Shown here: in pieces, positions 51,766-60,963 of the stretch
How the letters are laid out: every line of letters starts with the position of its first letter
Numbering within the stretch: the stretch's first letter is position 1
DNA from: Acidimicrobiaceae bacterium
GTDB taxonomy: Bacteria > Actinomycetota > Acidimicrobiia > Acidimicrobiales > RAAP-2
Assembly: GCA_003162475.1 (NCBI GenBank)
Contig: PMOI01000016.1
Location: 1 to 64,000, forward strand
DNA: 64,000 bases
Direction of reading: 5' to 3'
Notes under the pieces: generated by a model
The model's database searches: none
The model's input: the letters and a program-made list of their open reading frames with translations, nothing else
Told to the model about the DNA's origin: nothing
Translations under genes and position numbers: made by a program

Positions 51766-52875
51766 GTGCGAACTCTGCTGGCGCTCGACGTCGCCCTGGG
51801 ACCGGAACTCGAACGGGCCCTTCGCCGGTGCGTCGAGGTCGGTGACGCGTTTTGTGTGCTCGATCAGCGTCTTTCACCTCAGGCTCGCGAAGAAGAGCTC
51901 GATCGACTCGGCGCTACGGCGATACTCGACGCGGCTGGACGACACGAACGCCCTTCGGGTCGCCTCGTGGACGACGAAATCGGCCTCGTGATGTTGACTT
52001 CGGGGTCCAGTGGCACGCCCAAGGCGGCGGAACTCTCGTGGGACGCGCTTCGCGCCAGCGCCGAACTCACTCAGAGCACCCTTCGAGGAGACGCTCCCCC
52101 GACCTGGTATCCCTGTCTGCCGGCCAATCACATCGGTGGTCTCGCGGTCGTGTTGCGCGCACTCTTCAGTGACGCCTCACTCGTTTGGGGTGACGGCGAC
52201 GACATCGAGCGAGGCCCGCGTGAGGGTGCCACTCACGTTGCGTTAGTTCGCACCCAACTGGCGCGTTGTGACGTCAGTGGCTACTACCGCGTTCTACTAG
52301 GCGGCGCTCGACCACCGGGCGACCTCGCGGACAACGTCGTCACCACGTGGGGAATGACCGAGACTGGATCGGGCGTCGTCTACGACGGTTTCGCGCTACC
52401 CGGCGTCGACGTGGCCGCCGTCGACGGCGAGCTCTGTGTGCGCACGCCGACCCTCTTTCGCTCGTACCGTACGTCGCCACGGCCACTCACGCGAGGGCCT
52501 GACGGCCGCGACGACTGGTTCCCTACCGGCGACGCCGGCAGCATCACCGACGGACGGGTCACGGTTCGTGGGCGCCTCGGGATCGTCATCAACACCGGCG
52601 GCGAGAAAATCTGGCCCGAAGACCTCGAGGCCGTACTCGCCACCGTTGAGGGCGTCCTCGACGTCGCGGTCACCGGCGTCGACGACCCAGAATGGGGTCA
52701 GCGGGTGGTGGCGCTCGTCGTTGCTAACGAAACGAAACTCGACGACGCGCTTCGCGCCGAAGCGAACGATCGGCTGGGTCCGTGGGCCAAGCCCAAGGAT
52801 ATTCACTACGTCGTCGCGATCCCTCGGACTCGAAACGGCAAGATTCGTCGTCTTGAACTAACGAAACTTTTCTAG
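51766..52875 (+). CDS. menE: o-Succinylbenzoate--CoA ligase, short form
   Basis: An adenylate-forming ligase that activates o-succinylbenzoate. P-loop-like [15 protein letters not shown], the [16 protein letters not shown] motif, [30 protein letters not shown] and the C-terminal catalytic Lys region [11 protein letters not shown]. At 369 residues it is short because most of the N-terminal subdomain is missing, as in other actinobacterial MenE. Assigned MenE through the men neighbourhood. Confidence 0.88.
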   Translation: MRTLLALDVALGPELERALRRCVEVGDAFCVLDQRLSPQAREEELDRLGATAILDAAGRHERPSGRLVDDEIGLVMLTSGSSGTPKAAELSWDALRASAELTQSTLRGDAPPTWYPCLPANHIGGLAVVLRALFSDASLVWGDGDDIERGPREGATHVALVRTQLARCDVSGYYRVLLGGARPPGDLADNVVTTWGMTETGSGVVYDGFALPGVDVAAVDGELCVRTPTLFRSYRTSPRPLTRGPDGRDDWFPTGDAGSITDGRVTVRGRLGIVINTGGEKIWPEDLEAVLATVEGVLDVAVTGVDDPEWGQRVVALVVANETKLDDALRAEANDRLGPWAKPKDIHYVVAIPRTRNGKIRRLELTKLF

Positions 52876-52899
52876 GTCGCGAAGAGACCCGCTTCGTCG

Positions 52900-54165
52900 T
52901 TAGCGCGTAACTTCCGATCCGCGTCGAGCGAGCGAGTCGACCGCCACGGCCGCCAGCAACACGACAGCGATGGCGATGTACTCCGCCGACGCCGTGATCG
53001 ACAAGAGACCCATACCGTTATAGATGATGGCGACGATGAGTCCACCGATCAGCGCGTGGATGATCTTGCCTCGTCCTCCGAAGAGACTGGTGCCTCCGAT
53101 AACCGCCGCCGCCACGGCGTACAGCACGAGCGTGCTGTCGACGTTGTCCGAGACGCCGCCCAGACGAGAAACGTAGAGCAGGCCGGCGATTCCGGAGGTG
53201 AAGCCCGTCAGCATGAAGGCCATCAAGCGGTAACGGTTGACATTGACGCCAGCTCGACGAGCGGCTTCCACGTTGCCGCCAATCGCGTACAAGTAGCGTC
53301 CAGCCTTTGTGCGGCTAAGGAAAAAGGTACCGCCAGCGAGCATGAACACGTCAACCGGAATCGCCCACGGCATACCCTCGAGGGTCGTTCGATGACCCCC
53401 GAAGACGACACCTCGGTTTGCGTTGAAGACGAGGACGAGGACGATAGTCACTACGGCCATCGTGACGATCTTGATCATTGTGATGACGAAGGGCTGAACC
53501 AACAAGCCACTCGAGCGCCTCGCTCGATCGCGAGTGAGAATAAGAAACGACGCACCTGCCACGCAGACCGCGAAGAAGATCCACGTCACGAGGGGCGAGG
53601 CGTTGGTGTTGACCAGGTCGTAAAGGACCTTCTCGTGAACCGCAATAGTGCCGCCCGTGCCCTGCGCGTCCACGATGTAGATGAGCACACCCTCCCACGC
53701 CAACAAGCCGGCAAGGGTAACGATGAACGATGGTACGCGCAAGAGAATGGTGATGGCACCGTGTAACGCGCCAATCGCGGTCGTAACGAGAACCGCCGTC
53801 AAGATCGCGAGGAACCACGGCCAGTGAAACTGCGTGTCGGTCAAGATGACGGCACTAGCCCCGCCGAGGACCGAGACGTAGCCAACGGAGAGATCGATGT
53901 CGCCTAACAGCAGAAGCCATATTTCAGCCATACCGAGCAACACGTACGTGGTGGCCTGAACGAAGAGGTTGACGAGGTTGCCGGCGGACAAGAAGAGTGA
54001 GTTTCGAATTTGGAAGTAGGCGACGAGCACGACGATGCCAATGACGATGGGCACCATGCCACTGTCCCCACGACGCAGACCTTTTAACTGGGTCCAAACT
54101 TGAGTGAACACCTGGTCACGCGAGGTCTTAAATTGGAGATCGTTGGGCACCTCGGAGGAGGACAC
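52900..54165 (-). CDS. Sugar ABC transporter permease (XylH/RbsC-like)
   Basis: Membrane component of a carbohydrate importer. 421 residues with about ten TM helices; the family motif is visible in LFVQATTYVLLGMAEIWLLLLG and DIDLSVG, and the cytoplasmic EAARRAGVNVNRYRLMAF loop contacts the ATPase. The C-terminal AAAVIGGTSLFGGRG segment and extended length resemble the xylose permease XylH. GTG start. Third gene of the operon binding protein-ATPase-permease. Confidence 0.88.
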   Translation of the reverse strand: MSSSEVPNDLQFKTSRDQVFTQVWTQLKGLRRGDSGMVPIVIGIVVLVAYFQIRNSLFLSAGNLVNLFVQATTYVLLGMAEIWLLLLGDIDLSVGYVSVLGGASAVILTDTQFHWPWFLAILTAVLVTTAIGALHGAITILLRVPSFIVTLAGLLAWEGVLIYIVDAQGTGGTIAVHEKVLYDLVNTNASPLVTWIFFAVCVAGASFLILTRDRARRSSGLLVQPFVITMIKIVTMAVVTIVLVLVFNANRGVVFGGHRTTLEGMPWAIPVDVFMLAGGTFFLSRTKAGRYLYAIGGNVEAARRAGVNVNRYRLMAFMLTGFTSGIAGLLYVSRLGGVSDNVDSTLVLYAVAAAVIGGTSLFGGRGKIIHALIGGLIVAIIYNGMGLLSITASAEYIAIAVVLLAAVAVDSLARRGSEVTR

Positions 54166-54186
54166 AGCGGTGGCCTTTCTGTTGAA

Positions 54187-55035
54187 TTACGAACTAGGAG
54201 CCATCGTCGACACACTACGCGCGGACTCACCCGTCGTGATCAGATCGACGGCACTCGACGCGTCGTAATCAGAGACTGGACCGCTGCTGACGAGCGTTCC
54301 TAGGTGCATAACGGCGATGCGATCGGCGACGGCGAAGACGTCGTTGAGATTGTGCGAAATGAGTAAGACCGCGATACCTCGACCGGCGAGGGTGTGAATA
54401 AGTTCAAGGACTTGGGCGGTCTGCGAGACACCGAGGGCCGCCGTTGGTTCGTCAAGAACGACCAACTTCGACTCTCGCATGACGGCCTTCGCGACCGCGA
54501 CCGACTGGCGCTGGCCCCCCGAGAGGGACGCGACCTTCTGTCGAACTGACTTGACCGTGGTGACGGAGAGATCGGCGAGAACCTGCTTCGCCGCGAGTTC
54601 CATCTTGATCTCGTCGAGCGTGCGGTGACGCATATCTTCGTGACCCAAAAACATGTTTTCGACCACGTCAAGGTTGTCGCAGAGGGCGAGATCTTGGTAC
54701 ACAGTGGCGATGCCAAGTTGTTCGGCGTCGTGTGGCGAATGGATATGGACCACGTTGCCGTTCCATAGGATTTCGCCACTGGTCGGCGTGTAGATACCGG
54801 CGATCGCTTTGATGAGGGTCGACTTACCGGCCCCGTTGTCGCCGATGAGCGCGGTGACTTTTCCCGCGGGCACTTCGAGGTCGACGTGCTTCAGCGCTTG
54901 AACGGCGCCAAAACTCTTCGTGATCGCGCGAAGTTGGAGCAACGGAGCCGAGGACGGCGAAACCCCCGAGACACCATGTTCCGTCGACCCATTACTGGGC
55001 GTCAAGGAACTCGGTGACTCGGGGGTGTTCGTCAT
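54187..55035 (-). CDS. Sugar ABC transporter ATP-binding protein, single domain
   Basis: Energises the importer. Walker A GDNGAGKSTLIKAIAG, Q loop VYQDLALCDNL, signature LSGGQRQSVAVAKAVM, Walker B LVVLDEPTAALG and the switch His in LLISHNLND. At 282 residues it holds one ABC domain, whereas classical XylG/RbsA have two; single-domain versions of this family are known. The Ser/Pro-rich first 30 residues are extra. Confidence 0.92.
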   Translation of the reverse strand: MTNTPESPSSLTPSNGSTEHGVSGVSPSSAPLLQLRAITKSFGAVQALKHVDLEVPAGKVTALIGDNGAGKSTLIKAIAGIYTPTSGEILWNGNVVHIHSPHDAEQLGIATVYQDLALCDNLDVVENMFLGHEDMRHRTLDEIKMELAAKQVLADLSVTTVKSVRQKVASLSGGQRQSVAVAKAVMRESKLVVLDEPTAALGVSQTAQVLELIHTLAGRGIAVLLISHNLNDVFAVADRIAVMHLGTLVSSGPVSDYDASSAVDLITTGESARSVSTMAPSS

Positions 55036-55054
55036 TGTCTTGTTGCTGTACTGC

Positions 55055-56284
55055 TTACTTAATGCCGTACTTGGTGCAGTCCGCAGCGTACGTAGGCTGC
55101 GGTGAACCGGCGACCGTCGGTGCCGAGCTGGTGCACAGAGCCGAAGCCACGATCACCTTGTCGTGCACAACGGTGCTCTCAACGGTTGCAGGAGTTACCC
55201 AGGTAGCGGTCAAGAGGACCGAGGGTACCTTCTTCAAGCTGTTGATAGTCGCGCTCGAGTCGGTCGCGGTGCCGTTTACCAAGCCGCTTGGTGGCTTGAC
55301 GCCAGCACGGAGGTAAACAGCCAACGCAGCGGCAGCCTGAGCCTCAAGCCAAACTGGCTTGTACACGGTGCCACACTGGTAGCCAGAGATGATGTTCTGG
55401 AAACCGGTGAGCGTAGCGTCTTGGCCCGTGAACGGAATCGTCTGAGGCTTAAGACCCTTGCTCTGCAAGTTGCTGATGATTGGTGCCGCGTTCTCGTCGT
55501 TCGGCGTTACCACTGCGTTGATCTTCGAGTTCGCCGTGAAGGCGCCCTGGAAGTCAGTCAGTGCCACCGTCGGCGTCCACGTACCCGTGTTCTCCACCAC
55601 AGTGTTGGCGGATCCCGCGGACGTGTTGTAGCCGTTCGCGTTCAAGACCGCGTCGTAGCCCTGAGCGAACAACGTAGCGTTGTTGTCAGTAGGCGCACCT
55701 CGCATGACGTAAACCACGGGGCTCGCGACCTTCCAGCTCGTAATGCAGCTGAGTAGTCCCTTACCAATCAAGGTGCCTACGGCGACGTTGTCGAAGCTGA
55801 CGTAGTACGTACGGGCCCCACCCAATGTCAAACGGTCGTAGTCAATGACCTTCACACCGCGAGCCTTGGCGTACGCCTCGATCACGGCACCCGTCGTTGA
55901 GTCCAACGGGTCCAAGACGAGCACCTTGGTGCCATTGGTGATGGCCGCTTGCGCGTCCGTGAACTGCTTAGTGTCGCTTCCGAGAGCGTTCTCGACCGTG
56001 TACTGGCTCGACTTGAGCCCCGCGGCCTTGAACGCCTGCTTCAGATACGGAGCGTCAAACTCCGTGTAACGCGTTGACGTAACGGTGTCGGGCAGAATGA
56101 CGGTGATTTTCCCGTGACCCTTAGCAACAACGCTCTTGAGGTACTTCATCGTCGAGAAGCTCGTGTTAAACGTGCTGTCCTTGACGGTAGGAGTACTTGC
56201 CGAACTCACGCTTGGCAACACTGCGACGACGAAAGCGCCAACTAGTGCAACCGAGGCAAGAGTCCTTCCTGTTTTGAACTTCAT
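55055..56284 (-). CDS. Sugar ABC transporter substrate-binding protein (XylF-like)
   Basis: Extracytoplasmic binding protein of 409 residues. Signal peptide TLASVALVGAFVVAVLPSVSSAS; then a two-lobed periplasmic-binding fold with VLDPLDSTTGAVIEAYAKARGVKVIDYDR kept in the XylF style (IDYDRLTLGGARTYYVSFDN). Three Cys in the C-terminal half. ATG 56284 has GGGG 5 nt upstream and gives the signal peptide; 24 open codons before it are rejected. D-xylose or a related pentose is the likeliest ligand. Confidence 0.88.
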   Translation of the reverse strand: MKFKTGRTLASVALVGAFVVAVLPSVSSASTPTVKDSTFNTSFSTMKYLKSVVAKGHGKITVILPDTVTSTRYTEFDAPYLKQAFKAAGLKSSQYTVENALGSDTKQFTDAQAAITNGTKVLVLDPLDSTTGAVIEAYAKARGVKVIDYDRLTLGGARTYYVSFDNVAVGTLIGKGLLSCITSWKVASPVVYVMRGAPTDNNATLFAQGYDAVLNANGYNTSAGSANTVVENTGTWTPTVALTDFQGAFTANSKINAVVTPNDENAAPIISNLQSKGLKPQTIPFTGQDATLTGFQNIISGYQCGTVYKPVWLEAQAAAALAVYLRAGVKPPSGLVNGTATDSSATINSLKKVPSVLLTATWVTPATVESTVVHDKVIVASALCTSSAPTVAGSPQPTYAADCTKYGIK

Positions 56285-56321
56285 TTTTCCCCAACCCTTC
56301 TGTGGCACCCCAACGATGCCA

Positions 56322-56335
56322 TTAATTGTGATTAA
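56322..56335 (-). promoter_or_regulatory. Possible operator upstream of the sugar transporter
   Basis: TTAAT-TGTG-ATTAA is a short perfect inverted repeat about 40 bp before the binding-protein ATG, downstream of a TACGTT -10 candidate (56373-56378). An AT-rich dyad stands out in this sequence, but the repressor is unknown. The rest of the 258-bp gap shows nothing gene-like. Confidence 0.25.
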
Positions 56336-56542
56336 CGCTCGAACGCTCGGTGACAAGCAACGTCCGGACGAAAACGTAGCACGGAAGAGTTCTCAAAAAA
56401 GTGCGGTTCACGGAAATCCTCAGGCGATGAGCCTCGCTCGGCCCGTGAAATCACTCGCGTCGTGCGCCGACTAACCCGCCACCGCGTTCACATGTCCCAA
56501 TCCGACAGTGTTTCTCTCGCGCTCGAAGCGTTTCGGACGGCG

Positions 56543-57514
56543 TCACGCCTCGAGAAAACCCAGCACACTTTCGATCGTTTCCATGATGGTGACGCTCTCG
56601 TCGAGCGGCATCGAGGTGCTTTCCAACTTCCCTTCCCGAAGACACCTTGCTACTTCACTCGCTTGGTAGTGGAGGCCACGGCCCTCCGACGGAAAATCAA
56701 AGCGCTGCCTTTCTCCGTCACGGGTAATGAGCGTGAACGACGTAGGTGCGTAGAACGCGCCGTCAATTTCGATCCGCGCTTCGGTGCCCGTCACGCACGC
56801 ACGCGTCGCGCTTTGAGCACTTGACGTACAGGTCAGCACCGCCTGTGCTCCGTTGGCGTAGCCGAACAGCATCGACGCTTGTCCGTCGACGCCGCTGAAC
56901 GCGGGATCGACGAGAGCGGTCAAACGCTCGGGCGTACCCAGAAGCATCGAAGCGAACGACACGGGATAGACGCCCAAGTCCAACAGGGCGCCGCCTCCGA
57001 GTTCCGGCGCGAAGAGTCGGAACGCGGGGTCGTGCTCAAACCACTGGCCGTGGTCCGCCTCGACCGTCACGATCTCGCCCAAGGCACCCTCGCTGATGAG
57101 TTCTCGTAGTTTCACGACGTGGGGCAAGAATCTCGTCCACATCGCCTCCATCAAGAAAAGTTGCTTCGACCGCGCGGCGGCGACGAGGTCGCGAGCCTCG
57201 AGAGCGGTCATGGTGAACGCCTTCTCGACCAGCACCGGCTTGTCGTGCTCGAGGGCCAGCATGGCGTTGTCGAAGTGCATGGGGTGGGGGGTGGCGACGT
57301 AGATCACGTCCACTTCGTCGTCACGAACGAGCTCCTCGTACGACGCGTGGCGCCGGGGAACGTCGAACTCGTCACCGAAGGCATCTGCCGACGCCTTTGA
57401 CCGCGACCCGACCGCCGCGACGACGCCGCCGTCGTCACTAAAGGGAAGATCCCTCGCAAAGGTGTGGGCAATGCGTCCAGTACTGAGTACTCCCCAGCGA
57501 AGCGGCTCGCTCAT
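56543..57514 (-). CDS. Gfo/Idh/MocA-family dehydrogenase
   Basis: NAD(P)-dependent sugar or dihydrodiol dehydrogenase. N-terminal Rossmann fold GVLSTGRIAHTFARDL, the VATPHPMHFDNAMLAL strand, catalytic-type VEKAFTMTALEA (EKP variant EKA) and LFLMEAMWTRFLP, as in D-xylose 1-dehydrogenase (NADP) and dihydrodiol dehydrogenases. 323 residues from ATG 57514, which has AAGGAG 6 nt upstream. Lying just upstream of a pentose-type importer, it could oxidise the imported sugar. Confidence 0.82.
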   Translation of the reverse strand: MSEPLRWGVLSTGRIAHTFARDLPFSDDGGVVAAVGSRSKASADAFGDEFDVPRRHASYEELVRDDEVDVIYVATPHPMHFDNAMLALEHDKPVLVEKAFTMTALEARDLVAAARSKQLFLMEAMWTRFLPHVVKLRELISEGALGEIVTVEADHGQWFEHDPAFRLFAPELGGGALLDLGVYPVSFASMLLGTPERLTALVDPAFSGVDGQASMLFGYANGAQAVLTCTSSAQSATRACVTGTEARIEIDGAFYAPTSFTLITRDGERQRFDFPSEGRGLHYQASEVARCLREGKLESTSMPLDESVTIMETIESVLGFLEA

Positions 57515-57588
57515 CAAACTCTCCTTCTTCGTTGTTGTCATTTTTCAGAGTAGTCAGAAGGTAGCGAAAGTCAGGTCGGTTCTCGAAC

Positions 57589-57594
57589 TAGAAC
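57589..57594 (+). promoter_or_regulatory. Weak -10 box before the acetyltransferase gene
   Basis: TAGAAC, 6 bp, then ATG 57601. It deviates from TANNNT at the last base but has the common spacing. Confidence 0.25.
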
Positions 57595-57600
57595 GTACGA

Positions 57601-58194
57601 ATGGTGCAACTCTCGAACGCTCACACCACAGCTCGATTGACGTTGCGACGATTCGAACTCGACGATCTCGACGATCTGGCGCTCATCCTGGCCAGCGAAG
57701 CGGTGAACCGCTACCTCTACAGCGAGCCCCGTGACCGGGCCGCGGCACTCGCAGCGTTGCAAGGTCGCCTCGCCGAGCCCGACGACGTGACTGAGGACAA
57801 CATCCTCAACGTCGCGGTCGAGCTTCGAACCACCAAGCGCGTCATTGGTGACTTCATTCTTCGATGGACCGAGAACGAACACCGCCAGGGCGAGATTGGT
57901 GGCTCGCTTCACCCCGATTTTCACAGCCAGGGTCTCGCGGGCGAGGTCTACGAGGAACTCCTCGTCCTTGGCTTCACCCAGTACGGTCTGCGTCGCGTCG
58001 TCGGGCGCTGCGACGCGCGAAACGCCCCTTCGGTGCGCTCGCTCGAGAAGGTGGGTCTACGTCAAGAGGCCCACTTCGTCGAGAACGAGTTCGTCAAGGG
58101 TGAGTGGACCGACGAGATCGTCATGGCCGTACGCAAGGTTGAGTGGGAGCGACGACGCGATGGGCGCGCTGACGCGTCATCGCACCGTCGATGA
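57601..58194 (+). CDS. GNAT-family N-acetyltransferase (RimJ/RimL type)
   Basis: A 197-residue acetyl-CoA-dependent acetyltransferase of the RimJ/RimL-like subgroup. It starts TARLTLRRFELDDLDDLA, has the GEIGGSLHPDFHSQGLAGE acetyl-CoA loop (motif A, with Q-G-L-A-G-E) and a motif B region ARNAPSVRSLEKVGLRQE. Substrate unknown; ribosomal protein or small-molecule acetylation are both possible. Confidence 0.85.
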   Translation: MVQLSNAHTTARLTLRRFELDDLDDLALILASEAVNRYLYSEPRDRAAALAALQGRLAEPDDVTEDNILNVAVELRTTKRVIGDFILRWTENEHRQGEIGGSLHPDFHSQGLAGEVYEELLVLGFTQYGLRRVVGRCDARNAPSVRSLEKVGLRQEAHFVENEFVKGEWTDEIVMAVRKVEWERRRDGRADASSHRR

Positions 58195-58239
58195 CTGCAC
58201 TCCCTAGGTCAACGCCTAAGGTTTCACGGTGAGTTCGCG

Positions 58240-60252
58240 ATGCCTCTTCTAAGAGACCTGCGCCACGAACTGGGTTCCTCCTACCTCTTGGATCACGTCG
58301 ACAACCCCGTGTCGTGGCGTACCTGGAGCCAAGACACCCTCGACGAGGCGGTGCGCAGCGATCGGCCGATCTTTCTCTCCGTGGGCTACGCGGCGTGTCA
58401 CTGGTGTCACGTCATGGCCCACGAGTCCTTCGAAGACGACGGGATCGCTCGACTTTTAAACGAGTACTTCATCCCGGTGAAGGTCGACCGGGAAGAGCGC
58501 CCCGACGTTGACGCGCTCTACATAGCCGCGACCCAACTGGTGGCGGGACACGGTGGTTGGCCGATGTCGGTCTTCCTCCTTCCGAATGGCAAGCCCTTCA
58601 TGGCGGGCACGTACTACCCTCCGACGGACCGCGGCGGCCAAGTCGGCTTCGGACGTCTCCTCCTCGGCCTGCACGACGCCTGGGTCAACCAACGTGAACT
58701 CGTCGAACGTCAAGCTGGCGAACTCGCGAGCGCACTCTCGCGCGAAGTCCACTTCGTCGACCACCTCGCACCCTTCGACGAGACGTTGGACCTCGCGGCA
58801 ATTCGCCAACACCTGCGCGAGGAACTCATCGGACAAGTTGACGCGGACGGTGGGTTCGGCACGGCACCGAAGTTCCCTCGACCCAGTTTCGTCGAGGCGT
58901 TGCTCGAGTTCGACGACCCCGAAGCGCGCGCCGCCGTGACGCGAACGCTGGATTCGATGTCGCGCCGCGGACTCTACGACCACCTCGAGGGCGGCTTCGC
59001 GCGTTACAGCGTCGACGCGAACTGGCACGTCCCTCATTTTGAGAAGATGCTCAGCGATCAAGCGCTCCTCGCACGGTGCTTCTTGCGCGCGAGCCTCACT
59101 CTTGGTCGCCCCGACTGGCGAGAGGTCGCCCTCGACACGCTGGATTTCGTCGCGCGCGATCTGCGTCGCGACGACGGGTACGCGTCGTCACTCGACGCCG
59201 ACGCCGGTGGCGTCGAAGGCTCACACGTCACTTGGACGCGCGGCGAGGTAGAAGAGGCGCTCGAAGAGAGTGGCCAGAGAGACCTTCTCAACGACGCGCT
59301 CGCGCGCTGGAGGATAGAGACGCCCGGCGAGTTCGAAGGACGCTCCATTCCGCGCCTTCGCGACGGCGAACCCTTCACCACGCCCCCAACGCTCGCCCTG
59401 GCGCACGCCGCTCTCGTGAAGCGCAGAGGCTCACGAGTGCAACCCAGTCGCGACGAAAAGGTCATCTTGGAGTGGAATGCCATGATCGCCACCGCTTTCC
59501 TGCGGAGTGGTGTCCACGAGGTCGAAACACTCGGAATCGACCTTCTGCGCTCACTCGCGACGTCGCACTTCACGAACGACACGTGGTGGCGCACCGAGCG
59601 ACGCCAGGCGCACGCCACGGCGAGCGACGTGGCGTGGCTCGGTGACGCGATGATCGACGCCTTTGAATTAACTGGCGATGACGAGTGGCTCCACGCGGCG
59701 AACGACGTCGCGCGCTACGTGATCGATCACTACTGGGACGGACCAGTGCCGACGACAACGTCGCCGCATGACGGGGCCGGGGTCTTTAGCCAAAGCGACC
59801 TCGTGAGCGATCTCTCGACGAGACCCAAGGAGATCTTCGACGGCGCGACACCCTCAGCTCACGCCGTGTCGACTCGCGCTCTCGCGCGCGTCGCCCTCTG
59901 CGGGGGCGACCACCAACTCCTCGTCGTAGCGCAACGACTCGTTGAACTCGCCGGCTCACTCCTGGTCTCGCACCCGAGCGCCGCGCCAGACCTCGTGGCG
60001 GCGGCCGGTTACGCGCTCGAGGGCGTGGAGGTCGTTATTCCCGGCGTTCCAGGTGATTGGGCCCATCACGTACGATCGATGGCGATGCCGCGCACCGTTT
60101 TGATCACTGGATCGGGTACCTCTCCCCTCCTCAGCGGCCGCGAGAAGGGCCTCGCCTACGTCTGTCGCGGGGGCGTGTGCGCGCTGCCGGTGTCGAGCCT
60201 CGACGCCCTCGACGCCCAACTACGAGCGGTTGGTCAATCGTGGCGCTCTTGA
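58240..60252 (+). CDS. Thioredoxin-domain protein of the YyaL/spermatogenesis-associated-20 type
   Basis: A 670-residue protein. The N-terminal thioredoxin-like (DUF255) domain has NPVSWRTW, the CxxC in GYAACHWCHVMAHESF and VDREERPDVD; the rest is an (alpha/alpha) barrel-like domain similar to N-acylglucosamine epimerases (GFARYSVDANWHVPHFEKML and DEKVILEWNAMIATA). The family is widespread, with no settled function. ATG 58240; a TAAGGT box at 58217 gives a short leader without ribosome-binding site. Confidence 0.9.
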   Translation: MPLLRDLRHELGSSYLLDHVDNPVSWRTWSQDTLDEAVRSDRPIFLSVGYAACHWCHVMAHESFEDDGIARLLNEYFIPVKVDREERPDVDALYIAATQLVAGHGGWPMSVFLLPNGKPFMAGTYYPPTDRGGQVGFGRLLLGLHDAWVNQRELVERQAGELASALSREVHFVDHLAPFDETLDLAAIRQHLREELIGQVDADGGFGTAPKFPRPSFVEALLEFDDPEARAAVTRTLDSMSRRGLYDHLEGGFARYSVDANWHVPHFEKMLSDQALLARCFLRASLTLGRPDWREVALDTLDFVARDLRRDDGYASSLDADAGGVEGSHVTWTRGEVEEALEESGQRDLLNDALARWRIETPGEFEGRSIPRLRDGEPFTTPPTLALAHAALVKRRGSRVQPSRDEKVILEWNAMIATAFLRSGVHEVETLGIDLLRSLATSHFTNDTWWRTERRQAHATASDVAWLGDAMIDAFELTGDDEWLHAANDVARYVIDHYWDGPVPTTTSPHDGAGVFSQSDLVSDLSTRPKEIFDGATPSAHAVSTRALARVALCGGDHQLLVVAQRLVELAGSLLVSHPSAAPDLVAAAGYALEGVEVVIPGVPGDWAHHVRSMAMPRTVLITGSGTSPLLSGREKGLAYVCRGGVCALPVSSLDALDAQLRAVGQSWRS

Positions 60253-60959
60253 ATCGAGACCCCGCCGTACGAGCGACGAAGCGACTCATCGAACGAACGC
60301 CCCAACGCGCCTCAGTGGACCTGGCGGGCGGATCCACGGTCCACGGACTCGTGCTCGGATCGACGAACGAGTCGACGACGGTCGTTGACCTCGCGAGTCA
60401 AGCCATCGTGCGCTGGCGCGTGCCGTGGCCCGCGCACATCGAGACGGACCTCGCGGCCTTTGACGTCGTCGAAGGTCAACTCGCCGAGAATGTCGAACGC
60501 GACGACCTCGCGCAACCCGAAGCGGTGACGCTGCTCGATCTACCCCGACGCCTCGGAACGTACCGCGGACGAAGGGTTCGCGGATGGCTCGAACAGTTGG
60601 CTAGTCCCGCCGACGGGCCGCTCTTCGGGTTTCGTGGACCGAGCGCGCCGTACTGGGAGTTTCGCGGCGAACGACCGAGCGTCGCCCTGATCGGTGCCGA
60701 TCGAGGACCACAACTCCTGCGCCGTCCCGACGACGGCTCGACGTGGGTGCGCTTTGGCTGGTTCGGCGACGACGTGTGGCTCCTCTGTGAGGATGCGCAC
60801 GCGATTAGAACGATCGAATCGACCCGTCGAACGTCACTGTCGGGAAAAGACCTCGCGACGGCGCTCGGTTTTCGCCCGACCTACGTTCTCACGACGCTCT
60901 CGCGGCCGCTTGACGGCCACTGCTACAAGAGCTGCACGGGGCTACTGCCCCGGGGCTGA
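60240..60959 (+). CDS. Protein of unknown function downstream of yyaL
   Basis: A 239-residue cytosolic protein that I cannot place in a family. It contains GSTVHGLVLGSTNESTTVVD and RPLFGFRGPSAPYW-like segments, several Trp, and a C-terminal GHCYKSCTGLLPRG with two Cys. The N-terminal half is rich in Arg/Asp/Val and beta-like. GTG 60240 overlaps the preceding gene by 13 bp; a TTG at 60249 is possible. The longer open frame from 60057 is antisense-like shadow of yyaL and rejected. Confidence 0.55.
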   Translation: MALLNRDPAVRATKRLIERTPQRASVDLAGGSTVHGLVLGSTNESTTVVDLASQAIVRWRVPWPAHIETDLAAFDVVEGQLAENVERDDLAQPEAVTLLDLPRRLGTYRGRRVRGWLEQLASPADGPLFGFRGPSAPYWEFRGERPSVALIGADRGPQLLRRPDDGSTWVRFGWFGDDVWLLCEDAHAIRTIESTRRTSLSGKDLATALGFRPTYVLTTLSRPLDGHCYKSCTGLLPRG

Positions 60960-60963
60960 GTCG

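Noticed and set aside
60057..60239. N-terminal extension of the gene after yyaL
   Set aside because: Out-of-frame shadow of yyaL; Arg/Pro-rich and not protein-like.
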